Shown one piece after another: positions 1 to 9,489 of a stretch of DNA of 64,000 bases. The DNA is from Flavobacteriaceae bacterium (lineage in GTDB: Bacteria > Bacteroidota > Bacteroidia > Flavobacteriales > Weeksellaceae), in assembly GCA_030538275.1 (NCBI GenBank), contig JAUNUH010000004.1:62001-126000 (forward strand), given 5' to 3'. The position numbers and the translations under genes are program-made. The notes beneath the pieces were generated by a model. It searched no databases, had not been told where the DNA came from, and saw only the letters and a program-made list of their open reading frames with translations. The first letter of the stretch is position 1. Every line of letters begins with the position of its first letter.

Positions 1-627
1 GAATTAATCGAATTACAAGGAATTTCTCATGATTTGGCTTATTTAAATTATGAAAGAAACCATACGTGGACAACTAAACTTCTAGAAAACAGCTCATTAC
101 AAGCAGGTTGGATGTTTGATGGTGAGGTTTATCGAGGATTACATGAAGAAAATTTGAATAAAAAAGAGATTTTGTATTTACAAGAGAATTTGATGATTTT
201 GTCTGGACTATATGGAATTTTGCGTATTACCGACCAAGTTTTGCCCTATCGTCTAGAAATGGGAACAGCATTACAAGTAGGTACAAATCAAAATTTATAT
301 GAATTTTGGCAAAAATCACTTACAAATTATGTAAATAAGCAAATTCAAAAAGATGAAATTTTACTCGACTTGAGCAGCAAAGAATACATGTCTGTACTAG
401 ATCAAAAAAAATTGAAAGGAAAAATTATTCAGGTCAAATTTATGGATATGCATCAAGGAAAGCTCAAGCAAATTACGGTTTACTTCAAACAGGCACGTGG
501 CCGAATGGCTCACTTTTGCGCCAAAACACAAGCCAAATCACTGGAAGACCTGAAACAATTCAATGAAATGAATTATGTTTATGATGTGAATTTATCTACT
601 GAAAATACTTTAATCTTTACCCGATAA
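1..627 (+). CDS. yaaA: YaaA family peroxide-stress protein, 5' end outside window
   Basis: The frame is open from the first base, so the N-terminus lies outside the window; 208 codons and the TAA stop remain, about 50 residues short of the E. coli protein. The family (DUF328/UPF0246) limits free intracellular iron during peroxide stress in E. coli. Visible signatures are LNYERNHTW, LSGLYGILR, PYRLEMG, FKQARGRMAHF and the closing LSTENTLIFTR. A TTG near base 34 could be mistaken for a start, but conserved family sequence already precedes it. The next gene begins 2 bases after the stop, which suggests cotranscription. The family call is firm; the biochemical activity in this organism is inferred. 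Confidence 0.9.
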   Translation, partial: ELIELQGISHDLAYLNYERNHTWTTKLLENSSLQAGWMFDGEVYRGLHEENLNKKEILYLQENLMILSGLYGILRITDQVLPYRLEMGTALQVGTNQNLYEFWQKSLTNYVNKQIQKDEILLDLSSKEYMSVLDQKKLKGKIIQVKFMDMHQGKLKQITVYFKQARGRMAHFCAKTQAKSLEDLKQFNEMNYVYDVNLSTENTLIFTR

Positions 628-629
628 AA

Positions 630-2102
630 TTGTTGAAAAAACTACAACAACTTACTGTATTACAGGCACTTTTGATATTCTGTTTGACAGCATTTCTCAT
701 AAGATTTCCGTTTTTCTTTCGAGATTATATCGACCACGACGAGAGTACTTTTATTATCATGGGTCAATCTTTGATCGACGGACATTTGCCTTATCTTGAA
801 TTATGGGATTTGAAACCTCCTGCAGTTTTTTATTTTTTTGCTGGATTGATAGGAATTTTCGGCAAAAGTATTTTTGCTATTCGACTTATTGGCAGCTTGA
901 TTGTAGCTCTTACGGCTTGGTTCACCTATAAAATTTCTTTACATTTCTTCGACAAAATTAGCAGCTTTTTTAGTGGATTACTTTGTATTTATCTTTTAAG
1001 TTTGTTTGGCGCTCTACAAGGTGTAATGTCAGAGCATTTGGCTGCATTACCTTTGACTGCAGGCTTGTTTTTCCTTATTAAAAAACAAAATTTTACTTTT
1101 TTATTACTCAGCGGAATGTGTTTTGGGCTTGCTATCATGTTTCGGCTTAATTTAGCTTATGCTTTGTTTTTCATTTACGCTTATATCTTGATTCAAAATG
1201 GATTACGACTACAAAATGTTGTAAAAGCTGCAATTCTTACCTGTGGTAGTTTAATTATTTTCTTTATAATTGCTACACCTTATATTTTTACTCAAAACAC
1301 ATCTATTTTCATTTCGTCAGTGTTCGAGGCTTCCTTGGCATATAGTAATGTGGATTGGGCTAAAATGTTAAAAACTCTTCCACTGGTAATAGGATTAATC
1401 CTTTTAAGTCTTTTAAGTATTAAATATTTATCAATTAAAGGACGAAAAAGTGATTTTATCTTATTAATTATCATGATAATTGGCCAGGGAATAATGTTTT
1501 TCAAAGGCGGAAAGATTAATGGGCATTATTTAATTCAAGTATTTCCATTTTTGATTATTCTGGTGATTGCATTCAGTCAAAAAATTACATTAAATAATAA
1601 ATTCCAAAAGATATTATTTCCCATAATTTTATTTGTTTTGTTGGCTTTACCTGTAGAAACCTACTTAGAAATCAGAACAATTCTTCAATCAAAATCTACA
1701 ACTGGAAGTTTTTATAATGGTGAAGGCCATACAATCCCAAGATATTTGATTCAAAAATTCGGAAAAGAAAAGGCTAAAAACAGTTTTTTTCTTAATGAAC
1801 ATATCGCTTACTGGAATCTGGACAGCCGGCCTCCTACTGCTGCTGCAACACATCCTAGTAATATTTTCAGAGAAAGCGTTTACCCATATTTACCTGTATC
1901 TCAAGGAAATCCAGAAATGGAGCTTCGCTATATTTTGGAGCAGATTCAACCCAATTTTATTGTTTTGGACGAAGGTAGAATTCCCATGGAGAAAGGTTCT
2001 AACACGTATGATATTTTTTTAAAAAACCTAGAAACTCAATACATTCATGAAAAAGAATTTGGAAATAATGGTCGTGTAAAGCTTTACAAAAGAATAAATT
2101 AA
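630..2102 (+). CDS. GT-C fold membrane glycosyltransferase (GT39/ArnT-like)
   Basis: A 490-residue polytopic membrane protein with many hydrophobic segments. A DHDES motif (about residues 35-39) follows the first membrane helix, in the place where GT-C glycosyltransferases of the PMT/ArnT type carry their acidic catalytic motif in the first extracytoplasmic loop. Such enzymes transfer a sugar from a polyprenyl-phosphate donor to lipid, glycan or protein on the outer face of the inner membrane. The acceptor cannot be read from sequence. The start is one of two consecutive TTG codons (630 or 633), 2 bases after yaaA; no ATG is available nearby. The 3' end overlaps the convergent gene by 4 bases. 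Confidence 0.75.
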   Translation: MLKKLQQLTVLQALLIFCLTAFLIRFPFFFRDYIDHDESTFIIMGQSLIDGHLPYLELWDLKPPAVFYFFAGLIGIFGKSIFAIRLIGSLIVALTAWFTYKISLHFFDKISSFFSGLLCIYLLSLFGALQGVMSEHLAALPLTAGLFFLIKKQNFTFLLLSGMCFGLAIMFRLNLAYALFFIYAYILIQNGLRLQNVVKAAILTCGSLIIFFIIATPYIFTQNTSIFISSVFEASLAYSNVDWAKMLKTLPLVIGLILLSLLSIKYLSIKGRKSDFILLIIMIIGQGIMFFKGGKINGHYLIQVFPFLIILVIAFSQKITLNNKFQKILFPIILFVLLALPVETYLEIRTILQSKSTTGSFYNGEGHTIPRYLIQKFGKEKAKNSFFLNEHIAYWNLDSRPPTAAATHPSNIFRESVYPYLPVSQGNPEMELRYILEQIQPNFIVLDEGRIPMEKGSNTYDIFLKNLETQYIHEKEFGNNGRVKLYKRIN

Positions 2103-2542
2103 GATTTAGGAATTATTTTTTCGCGCATCAATACATCCACTATTTTTCCTCCTAGCCAAGAAAACGGAAAAAAGATTAAAAACAAACCTATTTCGTACCA
2201 AGTGGGATGATTGGTAAATATTATTATGTCCACAACAGCCATTAAAAAAAGAATAAGACCTACCAAAATGGCATAAGCTTGCCTTGCTTCTTTTACTAAA
2301 AAAGCTGTGAGAACTCCGCCTAGGCATGCGCCTACACCACAACTTATGAGCAATGCAATAAAAAAATTGGTGGGTGCTTGTTTCAATACACTTTGCCAAT
2401 AGACGTACACATCACCTTTTTGAGATAGTACAATATTATCCAGTTCGTCAAACCATAATTTATTGGCTGTAATAGCAAGCGTAATTATCGTCATGGCCAA
2501 TGCCAAGCCTGCCAACACGGAAAAAGTATTTCGCACCCACAT
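2099..2542 (-). CDS. Four-helix integral membrane protein of unknown function
   Basis: A 147-residue protein with four predicted membrane segments (about residues 5-28, 57-84, 90-111 and 117-138) and no recognisable catalytic motif. The second segment is rich in small residues (GVGACLGG), which suggests tight helix packing. Its ATG overlaps the TGA of ridA upstream in a TGATG arrangement, so the two are almost certainly translationally coupled. It converges with the glycosyltransferase gene with a 4-base overlap. I do not recognise the family beyond 'small Bacteroidota membrane protein' and assign no function. Confidence 0.7.
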   Translation of the reverse strand: MWVRNTFSVLAGLALAMTIITLAITANKLWFDELDNIVLSQKGDVYVYWQSVLKQAPTNFFIALLISCGVGACLGGVLTAFLVKEARQAYAILVGLILFLMAVVDIIIFTNHPTWYEIGLFLIFFPFSWLGGKIVDVLMREKIIPKS

Positions 2543-2919
2543 CAGAGTACAGCAATCATAGAAATTTCTACTTGAACATCTTTAGGGAGTTTTGCTACTT
2601 GCACGGTTTCACGTGCTGGGTATTTCCCCTCTTTTAAGTAAGAGCCATAAACTTCGTTTACCAATGGAAAATCATCCATATTTTTCAAAAAAATAGTTGT
2701 TTTGACCACATTATCAAAGCTTGCTCCTGCCTCATGGAGTACAGCTGAGAGATTTTTCATGATTTGATGCGTTTCGTCACCTGCATCACCCGAAATCAAT
2801 TCTCTATTTTCAGGATTCAGGGCAATTTGTCCTGACAAAAACAACATATTATTCACCATAACCCCTTGACTATACGGCCCAATGGCTTGTGGTGCTTGAT
2901 TTGTATTGATATGTTTCAT
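2542..2919 (-). CDS. ridA: RidA family enamine/imine deaminase
   Basis: A 125-residue protein of normal length for the RidA (YjgF/YER057c) family, which hydrolyses the reactive enamine/imine intermediates released by PLP enzymes such as threonine dehydratase. Signatures are QAPQAIGPYSQ near the start, LFLSGQIALNP, a TTIFLKNMDDF strand and YPARETVQVAKLP, which holds the conserved Arg of the substrate pocket, followed by VQVEI. It is cytosolic and normally trimeric. The downstream membrane-protein gene starts on its stop codon. lptD lies 11 bases away (convergent end to upstream start on the same strand), so the three minus-strand genes may form one transcript. Confidence 0.93.
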   Translation of the reverse strand: MKHINTNQAPQAIGPYSQGVMVNNMLFLSGQIALNPENRELISGDAGDETHQIMKNLSAVLHEAGASFDNVVKTTIFLKNMDDFPLVNEVYGSYLKEGKYPARETVQVAKLPKDVQVEISMIAVL

Positions 2920-2930
2920 TTGTAATTAAA

Positions 2931-5558
2931 TTAAAAATTAGTTCTGTTTCTGAATTCCCGTTCTTCGTATTTTACAGCGTCGCGCAAGAAATTAGCCTTG
3001 ATCCCTATGAAAAAATTCCAAGTTTTATAATCTCCAAAGGGATTCAGACTGAAATCAATTACGAAACTACGCAAATCTCTGGAAAAAGTGAAATAAGTTC
3101 CTGCAAAATCCATGGCTTGCAAGTCTATAGAAGTTCTTCCGCTGAAGGCCCAATGAGGTGTAGGTGAAATGCTCCCCACCAAACCTACGGTCGTTGTATT
3201 GGTAGCCTCCTGCCTCAAATTCAAGCTACGGTTGTAGCTGAAATCAACTGCCAAACGCCAAGGTGTCAAAAACTTAGCATAATTATTTTCATCAAAATAA
3301 TAATCTTCATATCGAATTCTACCACGAGTATCATATTTCATTTCTCTCTTACCGAATAAATCTTCTGTAAGATTATAATTGAGTCGAATGCCCATATTGG
3401 TGAATCGTGGCGCGCCTATTTTGTCAATTTTTATACCATTGGGGTAGGTATCATTTATCAAAGTTTGATACGGATCTATAGTTGCTCGGAAATTAATTCC
3501 CATTTTATTTTGAAACAAACTGGTTCTACCCGAAATATTTATTGGACTGAGTTTCAAACTATCTGCTGCAAAATTATAACTACCAGAAATATTTAAACTT
3601 TCAAATATTTTAATTTTTTGAACACCCAAAGAATCATTTCGGCTTCTTACTTTCATTTCTAAATTATTATTAATTCCAAAATTCAAACTTTGAGAAAGTC
3701 CACGGCTTGGCGACCCATAAACACCTTCTTCGAAAATGGAATAAAACACCTCACGCCCATCTTCGGTAAAATAAGAATCGTAATATCCCCAAAAATCAGT
3801 ACCAAAATCTGGTCGATAGCTAAATCCTATTCGAGGAGAAATCATATGTCGCAATGCTTTGATTTTTTTGTCATCATCTATGGTCCCAAAATTCCACGTT
3901 CCATATAATGTCGTCTGTAAAGAGGTTCCCACATTGAAGGTACGGTAAGAATCAAATCCATTGTTTTGAATGGTATTTACCTGTTGACTATTGTCGTCAT
4001 AATATCGCTGTATGGTCTGCAAAGTCCAGGTTTCGTCATATGCAGCATTAAAACTTAACGGAAAATATCTGCCAATTGTAGTACCCGTATTAAAGTTGAA
4101 TCGATGTTGCGCTCCATTTTTCATATCGTCGAACATACGTTCTGTAAATACATCATCGTCTGTGGTATAAATGATATTTTGCAGATTAAAACCATAATTC
4201 ATTCCCATGCTTTGCAACAATCCTTTTTTACTGCCAGATTTAGGTGCAAAAGGATAAATAGTGCTCATATTCACCGTGAGTTGAGGCAGATTGAAAGTGG
4301 CTTTACCCAAATCATTTGAGTTGTTATTGGTATTTTGACTGTGGGTAAGCGTCAATGAGGCCGTAAAAGGGGCGTTCGGGAAAGTTTTGGTAAGTGAGAT
4401 TGAAGAATTCACATTATTTTGTAAATAATTTCCTGATGAAATTCCATAATTACTAATTCCTTGTCTGAAGAATTGTGCGCTTTGAAAATTAACCCCTGCA
4501 CTGAAAATTAAATTCGGATTTGCTTTTGGATCTTGTCTATGATTCCAAGCCAATCTATAATTGGTAGATTTGTTATAAGAAGACAAACCTTTAATACCTG
4601 TAATTCTTTTTTCCCAATCAAAATTAAATCCTCCAGAAAATCGATATCTTTTCAAATAGGTTGAAATGGCATGCAATCCTAGACTACCACGAGTATAGAC
4701 GTCACCTGTGATGGCCAAATCCAAATAATCACCAAATGGAATATAAAAACCAGCACCTTGTAAATAGAAACCTACCTCTTCTCTTTCACCAAAGCTAGGC
4801 AACAAAATACCAGCACTTCTACTATCACCCATGGGCAAAAAAGCAAAGGGTAATGCCAAAGGGGTTGTTACTTCGTGAATTTTCATTACAATGGGTCCGG
4901 TAATTACCTTCCGGTCTTTGCCCTGCAAATATTTGGCAACTTCGGTTTGTAGATAATAATCTGCAATTGAATCTTTTCTCTGGATAAAATAGGTATCTGT
5001 CGTGTAGCCTACCTTTCGCATTCCCGATATGGAATCATTATACTGCTTCACAACTCCAGCAATAACGACACCTTGGTCAGACCCCATACTTTCTTCTGTT
5101 CTCACATTAAAAGCCTTTCCTTGCCGGGTATTTATATTTATCGTAAAGCTATGATACTCAATTTCTTTATTCCCCTGTTTGACTTTGGCGGGCTCGGTAA
5201 TTCTACCCAAGGAATCTTCTTTTCCCACGGCATATACATCCCCAGTTTGCCAATTGATATCGATATAATCTGCCTCAATTTGCAAATCAAGGTATTTTAC
5301 AACAGCCTCTGTTACCAAATAGGTGTGTTGATTTTTATAATCGTGAAACTGATCATAGGAAACATAATCTACAATATCCTGTAACTTTTCCTTTCTTTGA
5401 ATAGTGTCATTTGTATTTATTACATTTAGCCTCTGAATATTTGTAATAGAGTCCATTTGATAAATATTAATACTATCATTTCCAATTTGTGCTACCACAA
5501 TGTTGAAAAATAGTAGAAAAAATATACGAAGAGTAGTATTAAATACGTTAAATGCCAA
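2931..5558 (-). CDS. lptD: LPS-assembly outer membrane protein LptD (Bacteroidota type)
   Basis: An outer-membrane beta-barrel of about 875 residues. The N-terminal hydrophobic segment (LRIFFLLFFNIVVAQ) acts as signal peptide. It is followed by an OstA/LptA-like jellyroll region (strands around VTEAVVKYLDLQIEADYI) and the long barrel, which begins near FAFLPMGDSRSAGILLPSFG, a conserved LptD stretch, and ends with alternating strands up to the C-terminal aromatic residue. It should insert lipopolysaccharide in the outer leaflet. The frame extends to a TTG at 5597, but that codon lies inside a TATTTTTG -7 box, so I place the start at the TTG at 5558. No ATG occurs before the signal segment. The gene is divergent from the amidase gene. 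Confidence 0.9.
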   Translation of the reverse strand: MAFNVFNTTLRIFFLLFFNIVVAQIGNDSINIYQMDSITNIQRLNVINTNDTIQRKEKLQDIVDYVSYDQFHDYKNQHTYLVTEAVVKYLDLQIEADYIDINWQTGDVYAVGKEDSLGRITEPAKVKQGNKEIEYHSFTININTRQGKAFNVRTEESMGSDQGVVIAGVVKQYNDSISGMRKVGYTTDTYFIQRKDSIADYYLQTEVAKYLQGKDRKVITGPIVMKIHEVTTPLALPFAFLPMGDSRSAGILLPSFGEREEVGFYLQGAGFYIPFGDYLDLAITGDVYTRGSLGLHAISTYLKRYRFSGGFNFDWEKRITGIKGLSSYNKSTNYRLAWNHRQDPKANPNLIFSAGVNFQSAQFFRQGISNYGISSGNYLQNNVNSSISLTKTFPNAPFTASLTLTHSQNTNNNSNDLGKATFNLPQLTVNMSTIYPFAPKSGSKKGLLQSMGMNYGFNLQNIIYTTDDDVFTERMFDDMKNGAQHRFNFNTGTTIGRYFPLSFNAAYDETWTLQTIQRYYDDNSQQVNTIQNNGFDSYRTFNVGTSLQTTLYGTWNFGTIDDDKKIKALRHMISPRIGFSYRPDFGTDFWGYYDSYFTEDGREVFYSIFEEGVYGSPSRGLSQSLNFGINNNLEMKVRSRNDSLGVQKIKIFESLNISGSYNFAADSLKLSPINISGRTSLFQNKMGINFRATIDPYQTLINDTYPNGIKIDKIGAPRFTNMGIRLNYNLTEDLFGKREMKYDTRGRIRYEDYYFDENNYAKFLTPWRLAVDFSYNRSLNLRQEATNTTTVGLVGSISPTPHWAFSGRTSIDLQAMDFAGTYFTFSRDLRSFVIDFSLNPFGDYKTWNFFIGIKANFLRDAVKYEEREFRNRTNF

Positions 5559-5594
5559 ATTACAATGATTACTTTTGCATTGAAAAACCGGCCT

Positions 5595-5602
5595 CAAAAA
5601 TA
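5595..5602 (-). promoter_or_regulatory. -7 box of lptD
   Basis: On the minus strand this reads TATTTTTG, a full match to the Bacteroidota -7 consensus TAnnTTTG. It lies 30-40 bases before the TTG at 5558 and on top of the upstream TTG at 5597, which therefore cannot be a start on a transcript made here. Confidence 0.5.
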
Positions 5603-5618
5603 GTAAAAATTTGCCTCA

Positions 5619-6989
5619 ATGAACAGATTTAGGGATATTAACATTAAACTCTTATTATTTTTCCTGATTTGCATAGGATTGCAACATACTGCTTATACGC
5701 AAAAGAAAAACGAAAAGTTTGTATTGGTCTTGGATGCTGGCCATGGTGGAAAAGATCCAGGAGCAAGAGGAGTTGTTGAAGATGAGAAATATATAGCTCT
5801 GGACGTCGTTTTGCGATTGGGTAAATTGATAGAAGATCATTACAAAGACGATGTAAAAGTAATTTATACGCGTCGAGATGATACCTTTCTAGAACTTTCT
5901 ACACGTGCCAATATTGCCAACCAACACAAGGCAGATTTCTTTGTTTCAATTCATTGTAACGCAGCCAGACCTACTGCATATGGTACCGAAACCTTCGTTC
6001 TAGGAACCGAACCGCATCGTTCTGATGATAACTTCAGCATTGTAAAAAAAGAGAATTCTGTAATTTTACTTGAAGAAAATCATGAAGAAAAATATCAAGG
6101 CTTCGACCCTACCTCTCCAGAATCTGTGATTGGCCTCACTCTTATGCAAAATGTACATTTGGAAAACAGCTTGAAATTTGCAGATCAAGTCGAAAAAAAC
6201 TTTGTAAACAAAGACAAACGCTTTAGCCGTGGCGTCAAACAAGCTGGATTTTTGGTATTATGGCGCACAGCTACCCCGTCTGTTTTGATAGAACTTGGAT
6301 TTATTTCTAATCCAGAAGAAGGAAGATATTTGGCCTCTATCGAAGGAAAAAAAAATTCGGCAGAATCAATTTTTAATGCCTTTAAAACGTATAAAAGAGA
6401 ATGGGATATAAAACGCGGCCACACCATTAAAGAAAACGCACCCGTTATTGTCGATAAAAAAGAAGAAAAAAAAGCAGAAGCAGAATCACCCGTAGAGGGA
6501 ACCAAATACAAAATCCAGTTTTTGACTTCATCCCGCAAATATCGACCAACAGCACCCCAACTCAAAGGATTGAAACCCGTGGAAATCGTAAAGGATGGAA
6601 AAGTTTATAAATATTATTACGGCGAAACCAATTATATTTCTAAACGTGATGCTAATTTAAACCGTGTTAAAAGAGCTGGATTCCCGGATGCATTTGTGGT
6701 TGAAATTCAAGACAAAAAATCAGCTTCAAACACAAAAGAAACATCAAATACAACAAGAAACGAGGGTTACCGAATTCAAATTTTGACTTCTCAAAAAAAT
6801 TATGATGCGCATGCACCGCAGATGAAAGGTGTAAAACCTGTCGATAAATTCGCAGAAGGCGGCCTATACCGATACTATTTTGGATGGTTTGATACGGAAG
6901 CAGAGGCCAGAAATGCGCTGCCAAACATCAAAACCAGAGGATTTGCTGATGCCTTTATCGTAAAATTCAAAAATGGCAAAAAAGAATAA
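5619..6989 (+). CDS. N-acetylmuramoyl-L-alanine amidase (Amidase_3) with two C-terminal SPOR-like repeats
   Basis: A 456-residue exported peptidoglycan hydrolase that cleaves the amide bond between MurNAc and the stem peptide. A signal segment covers about residues 11-27. The zinc amidase domain (about 33-260) shows LDAGHGGKDPGARG, SIHCNA and the catalytic SVLIELGFISN. The C-terminus holds two related modules of about 70 residues (about 294-363 and 381-452). Each begins with Y-[KR]-I-Q-[FI]-L-T-S, passes K-P-V and Y-Y-[FY]-G, and ends G-F-x-D-A-F-[VI]-V. They resemble SPOR domains, which bind glycan strands stripped of stem peptides. The ATG lies 22 bases from the divergent lptD region. It probably acts in division or cell-wall turnover. 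Confidence 0.9.
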   Translation: MNRFRDINIKLLLFFLICIGLQHTAYTQKKNEKFVLVLDAGHGGKDPGARGVVEDEKYIALDVVLRLGKLIEDHYKDDVKVIYTRRDDTFLELSTRANIANQHKADFFVSIHCNAARPTAYGTETFVLGTEPHRSDDNFSIVKKENSVILLEENHEEKYQGFDPTSPESVIGLTLMQNVHLENSLKFADQVEKNFVNKDKRFSRGVKQAGFLVLWRTATPSVLIELGFISNPEEGRYLASIEGKKNSAESIFNAFKTYKREWDIKRGHTIKENAPVIVDKKEEKKAEAESPVEGTKYKIQFLTSSRKYRPTAPQLKGLKPVEIVKDGKVYKYYYGETNYISKRDANLNRVKRAGFPDAFVVEIQDKKSASNTKETSNTTRNEGYRIQILTSQKNYDAHAPQMKGVKPVDKFAEGGLYRYYFGWFDTEAEARNALPNIKTRGFADAFIVKFKNGKKE

Positions 6990-7095
6990 TCGATTGATTG
7001 TACGAATGTTACAGTAGTATTTTTTAATTTTATTTTAAAAATTAAAAATCTTTAAAATATTTCCTTTCTATTGTTTTTCAATAATAGTTAAATTT

Positions 7096-7125
7096 TTGTC
7101 TGTTAACAGCGATTATTTATCTTTG
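7096..7125 (+). promoter_or_regulatory. Promoter of the mlaD-type gene (TTG-19-TATCTTTG)
   Basis: TTG at 7096-7098 and TATCTTTG at 7118-7125 are separated by 19 bases. This matches the Bacteroidota -33/-7 promoter fully. It supports the TTG start at 7145 rather than the one at 7127, which would lie at or before the transcription start. Confidence 0.7.
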
Positions 7126-7144
7126 TTTGAATAAATATTTTATT

Positions 7145-8173
7145 TTGAAAATATCAAAAGAATTAAAAATAGGTGTAGTTTCAATTTTGTCATTTGCCGC
7201 ATTTTTTTGGTTATTCAGGTTTTTACAAGGTGAAAACCTATTTACCAGCGGCAAAGTTTTATACGCAAAATATAGTGATGTAGATGGACTTCTACCTACC
7301 AAACCTATCAATGTAAATGGCTTACGCGTAGGGCGCGTAGATGATATATTGATACAAGAAGGAAAAGACAGCTTATATTTTGTTGTAAAAATGATTATTG
7401 AAAAGGATATCGACTTTACAGTAAATACCGTAGCAGAAATTTACGAACCCGGAATTATGGCGGGTAAAATGATCAAGTTAAACCTAAGTTATGACGGACC
7501 ATTGGCAAAAAGCGGAGATACCTTAATAGCCGCAGACAACCCATCGCTCATGACCATGTTGTCGAGCAAATTGGCACCAACACAAAACAGAATTGACAGC
7601 GTTTTGGTAACGCTCAATACAGCCCTGAACAGATTTGGCGCCATGGCCGATGAAGAAACCAACCAAAGTCTGAAGCAAGTTTTACGTCAATTGGATGCTT
7701 CTATTTATGCCTTGGGACGCACGGCAAATTCTGTAACTACCACCTCAGACAATGCCGACATTTTGATTACTACAACCAATAGAAATTTTGATGCCCTAGC
7801 GGCAGATACGAGAAGTATGGTAAACACCGCCAATACCACCATGGGGAAATACGGCCAAGTTGCAGATAAAATAAACAGGGTAGAATTTGAGGAAACCATC
7901 AATCAATTGAAAGATGCTACTTCCAATTTGAATAAAACGCTGGCTAGAATTGAAAATGCCGATGGAACACTCAACAAGGTTATTAATGATCCAGAATTAT
8001 ATAATAATTTAAACGCAACTGCAGAAAACCTAAATGGGCTGATGAAGGACCTCAAAGACCGACCAGACAGATATGTTCAGTTTTCTGTATTTGGTAAGAA
8101 ATACAAAGAACCAAAAAATTCTGAAACCAAAATAATCATAGAAAATCCTGACGAAGTACAAATAAAGCCATGA
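7145..8173 (+). CDS. MlaD/MCE-domain protein, lipid-transport substrate-binding component
   Basis: A 342-residue protein. One N-terminal membrane anchor (GVVSILSFAAFFWLFRFL) is followed by the MCE domain (about residues 35-120, with VDGLLPTKPINVNGLRVGRVDDI, given here in shortened form VDGL...GLRVG). A long helical, Asn/Thr-rich tail probably forms a coiled coil across the periplasm. MCE proteins carry phospholipids between inner and outer membranes with an ABC transporter. The start is taken as TTG 7145, 20 bases after a perfect promoter, and gives the usual KISKELKIGVVSI N-terminus. The last 4 bases overlap the start of the Fe-S oxidoreductase gene, so the two are cotranscribed. The permease and ATPase partners are not in this window. 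Confidence 0.88.
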   Translation: MKISKELKIGVVSILSFAAFFWLFRFLQGENLFTSGKVLYAKYSDVDGLLPTKPINVNGLRVGRVDDILIQEGKDSLYFVVKMIIEKDIDFTVNTVAEIYEPGIMAGKMIKLNLSYDGPLAKSGDTLIAADNPSLMTMLSSKLAPTQNRIDSVLVTLNTALNRFGAMADEETNQSLKQVLRQLDASIYALGRTANSVTTTSDNADILITTTNRNFDALAADTRSMVNTANTTMGKYGQVADKINRVEFEETINQLKDATSNLNKTLARIENADGTLNKVINDPELYNNLNATAENLNGLMKDLKDRPDRYVQFSVFGKKYKEPKNSETKIIIENPDEVQIKP

Positions 8174-9489
8174 CCAGTCTAACCCATCTATCACAAGTCT
8201 TTTTCGCCATTGCGCTATTTGGCGGTGTAGGATATTTTATATATAATATTCGCAAAATTTTTAGAAATATCAATCTAGGAAAACCTTCTGGGCGTACAGA
8301 TAAACCTGAGGAAAGATGGGCGCTAATGGCACTTGTAGCTATGGGACAAAGCAAAATGATGGCAAGACCCTGGGCTGGGCTATTACATATCTTGGTATAT
8401 GCCGGATTTGTTATCATCAACCTAGAAATGCTGGAAATCGTAATCGATGGTTTATTTGGGACGCATCGAGTTTTTTCGTTTTTAGGTGGCTTTTATGATT
8501 TTCTAATTGGTAGTTTCGAAATTCTGGCATTACTCGTTATTATTGCAGTTGCCGCATTTTGGATACGAAGAAACATTCGCAAAATTCTCAGATTTCACAA
8601 ACCAGAGATGAAAGGCTGGCCTAGAAAAGATGCAAACAATATTCTATACATAGAATTTGCGTTGATGATTTTTTTCCTATGCATGAATGCTGCAGATTAC
8701 TACGCACACCAAAAACAAAATATAGACTTGGCAGGGGCGTTTCCAGTTTCGAAAAATCTTTTCTTTTTTTTCGAGGCACTTTCATTAGGTACCCTACAAA
8801 TTATAGAAAGAGTGATGTGGTGGATGCATATTCTAGGCGTAATATTCTTCCTAAACTACCTTTATTGGTCTAAACATTTTCATATTTTATCTGCTTTCCC
8901 CAACGTTTGGTTTTCAAAATTAGAACCTAAAGGTGAATTCAATAATCTAGAAAGTGTAAAAAAAGAAGTTGAAATGATGTTGAATCCAAATGTGGATCCA
9001 TACGCCATGCCAGCAGAGGATACAGTTTCCGAAACTTTTGGTGCAAAAGACGTTTTTGACCTCACACGTGCTCAATTACTCAACGCATATACTTGTACAG
9101 AATGTGGTCGGTGCACATCAGAATGTCCGGCAAATCTCACAGGAAAATTACTTTCACCCAGAAAAATTATGATGGATACCCGCGACCGATTAGAAGAAGT
9201 GGGAAGAAATATCGAAAAAAATGGTCAATTTATTGATGATGGAAAATCCTTGATAAACCACTACATCACGCCAGAAGAGCTCTGGGCATGTACCACCTGT
9301 AATGCTTGTGTACAAGCTTGTCCGGTAAATATCGACCCCATGTCTATCATTGTAGATTTAAGAAGATATCTGGTCATGGAAGAATCTGCTGCTCCAACCG
9401 AGTTGAACCTTATGATGCAAAACGTAGAAAACAACGGTGCTCCATGGCAGTTTAATAGTGCAGATCGATTGAATTGGGCAAATGATTAA
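8170..9489 (+). CDS. Membrane Fe-S oxidoreductase with HdrC-like dicluster domain
   Basis: A 439-residue protein. The first half has about five or six membrane helices of NarI/HdrE type. The C-terminal half carries two 4Fe-4S motifs: CxxCxxCxxxCP from Cys309 (CTECGRCTSECP) and again from Cys374 (CTTCNACVQACP). It would pass electrons between a membrane quinone or haem and a soluble partner. Its ATG overlaps the mlaD-type gene by 4 bases (ATGA). In related genomes I expect a second (Fe-S)-binding protein with CCG domains directly downstream. Here only non-coding sequence follows, so the redox partner must be encoded elsewhere or be lost. Electron donor and acceptor are unknown. Confidence 0.85.
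   Translation: MTSLTHLSQVFFAIALFGGVGYFIYNIRKIFRNINLGKPSGRTDKPEERWALMALVAMGQSKMMARPWAGLLHILVYAGFVIINLEMLEIVIDGLFGTHRVFSFLGGFYDFLIGSFEILALLVIIAVAAFWIRRNIRKILRFHKPEMKGWPRKDANNILYIEFALMIFFLCMNAADYYAHQKQNIDLAGAFPVSKNLFFFFEALSLGTLQIIERVMWWMHILGVIFFLNYLYWSKHFHILSAFPNVWFSKLEPKGEFNNLESVKKEVEMMLNPNVDPYAMPAEDTVSETFGAKDVFDLTRAQLLNAYTCTECGRCTSECPANLTGKLLSPRKIMMDTRDRLEEVGRNIEKNGQFIDDGKSLINHYITPEELWACTTCNACVQACPVNIDPMSIIVDLRRYLVMEESAAPTELNLMMQNVENNGAPWQFNSADRLNWAND

Noticed and set aside
6185-6924. Antisense frames inside the amidase gene, and similar ones inside lptD, the receptor and the GH13 gene
   Set aside because: Each mirrors codon structure of a conserved protein on the other strand and shows no domain.
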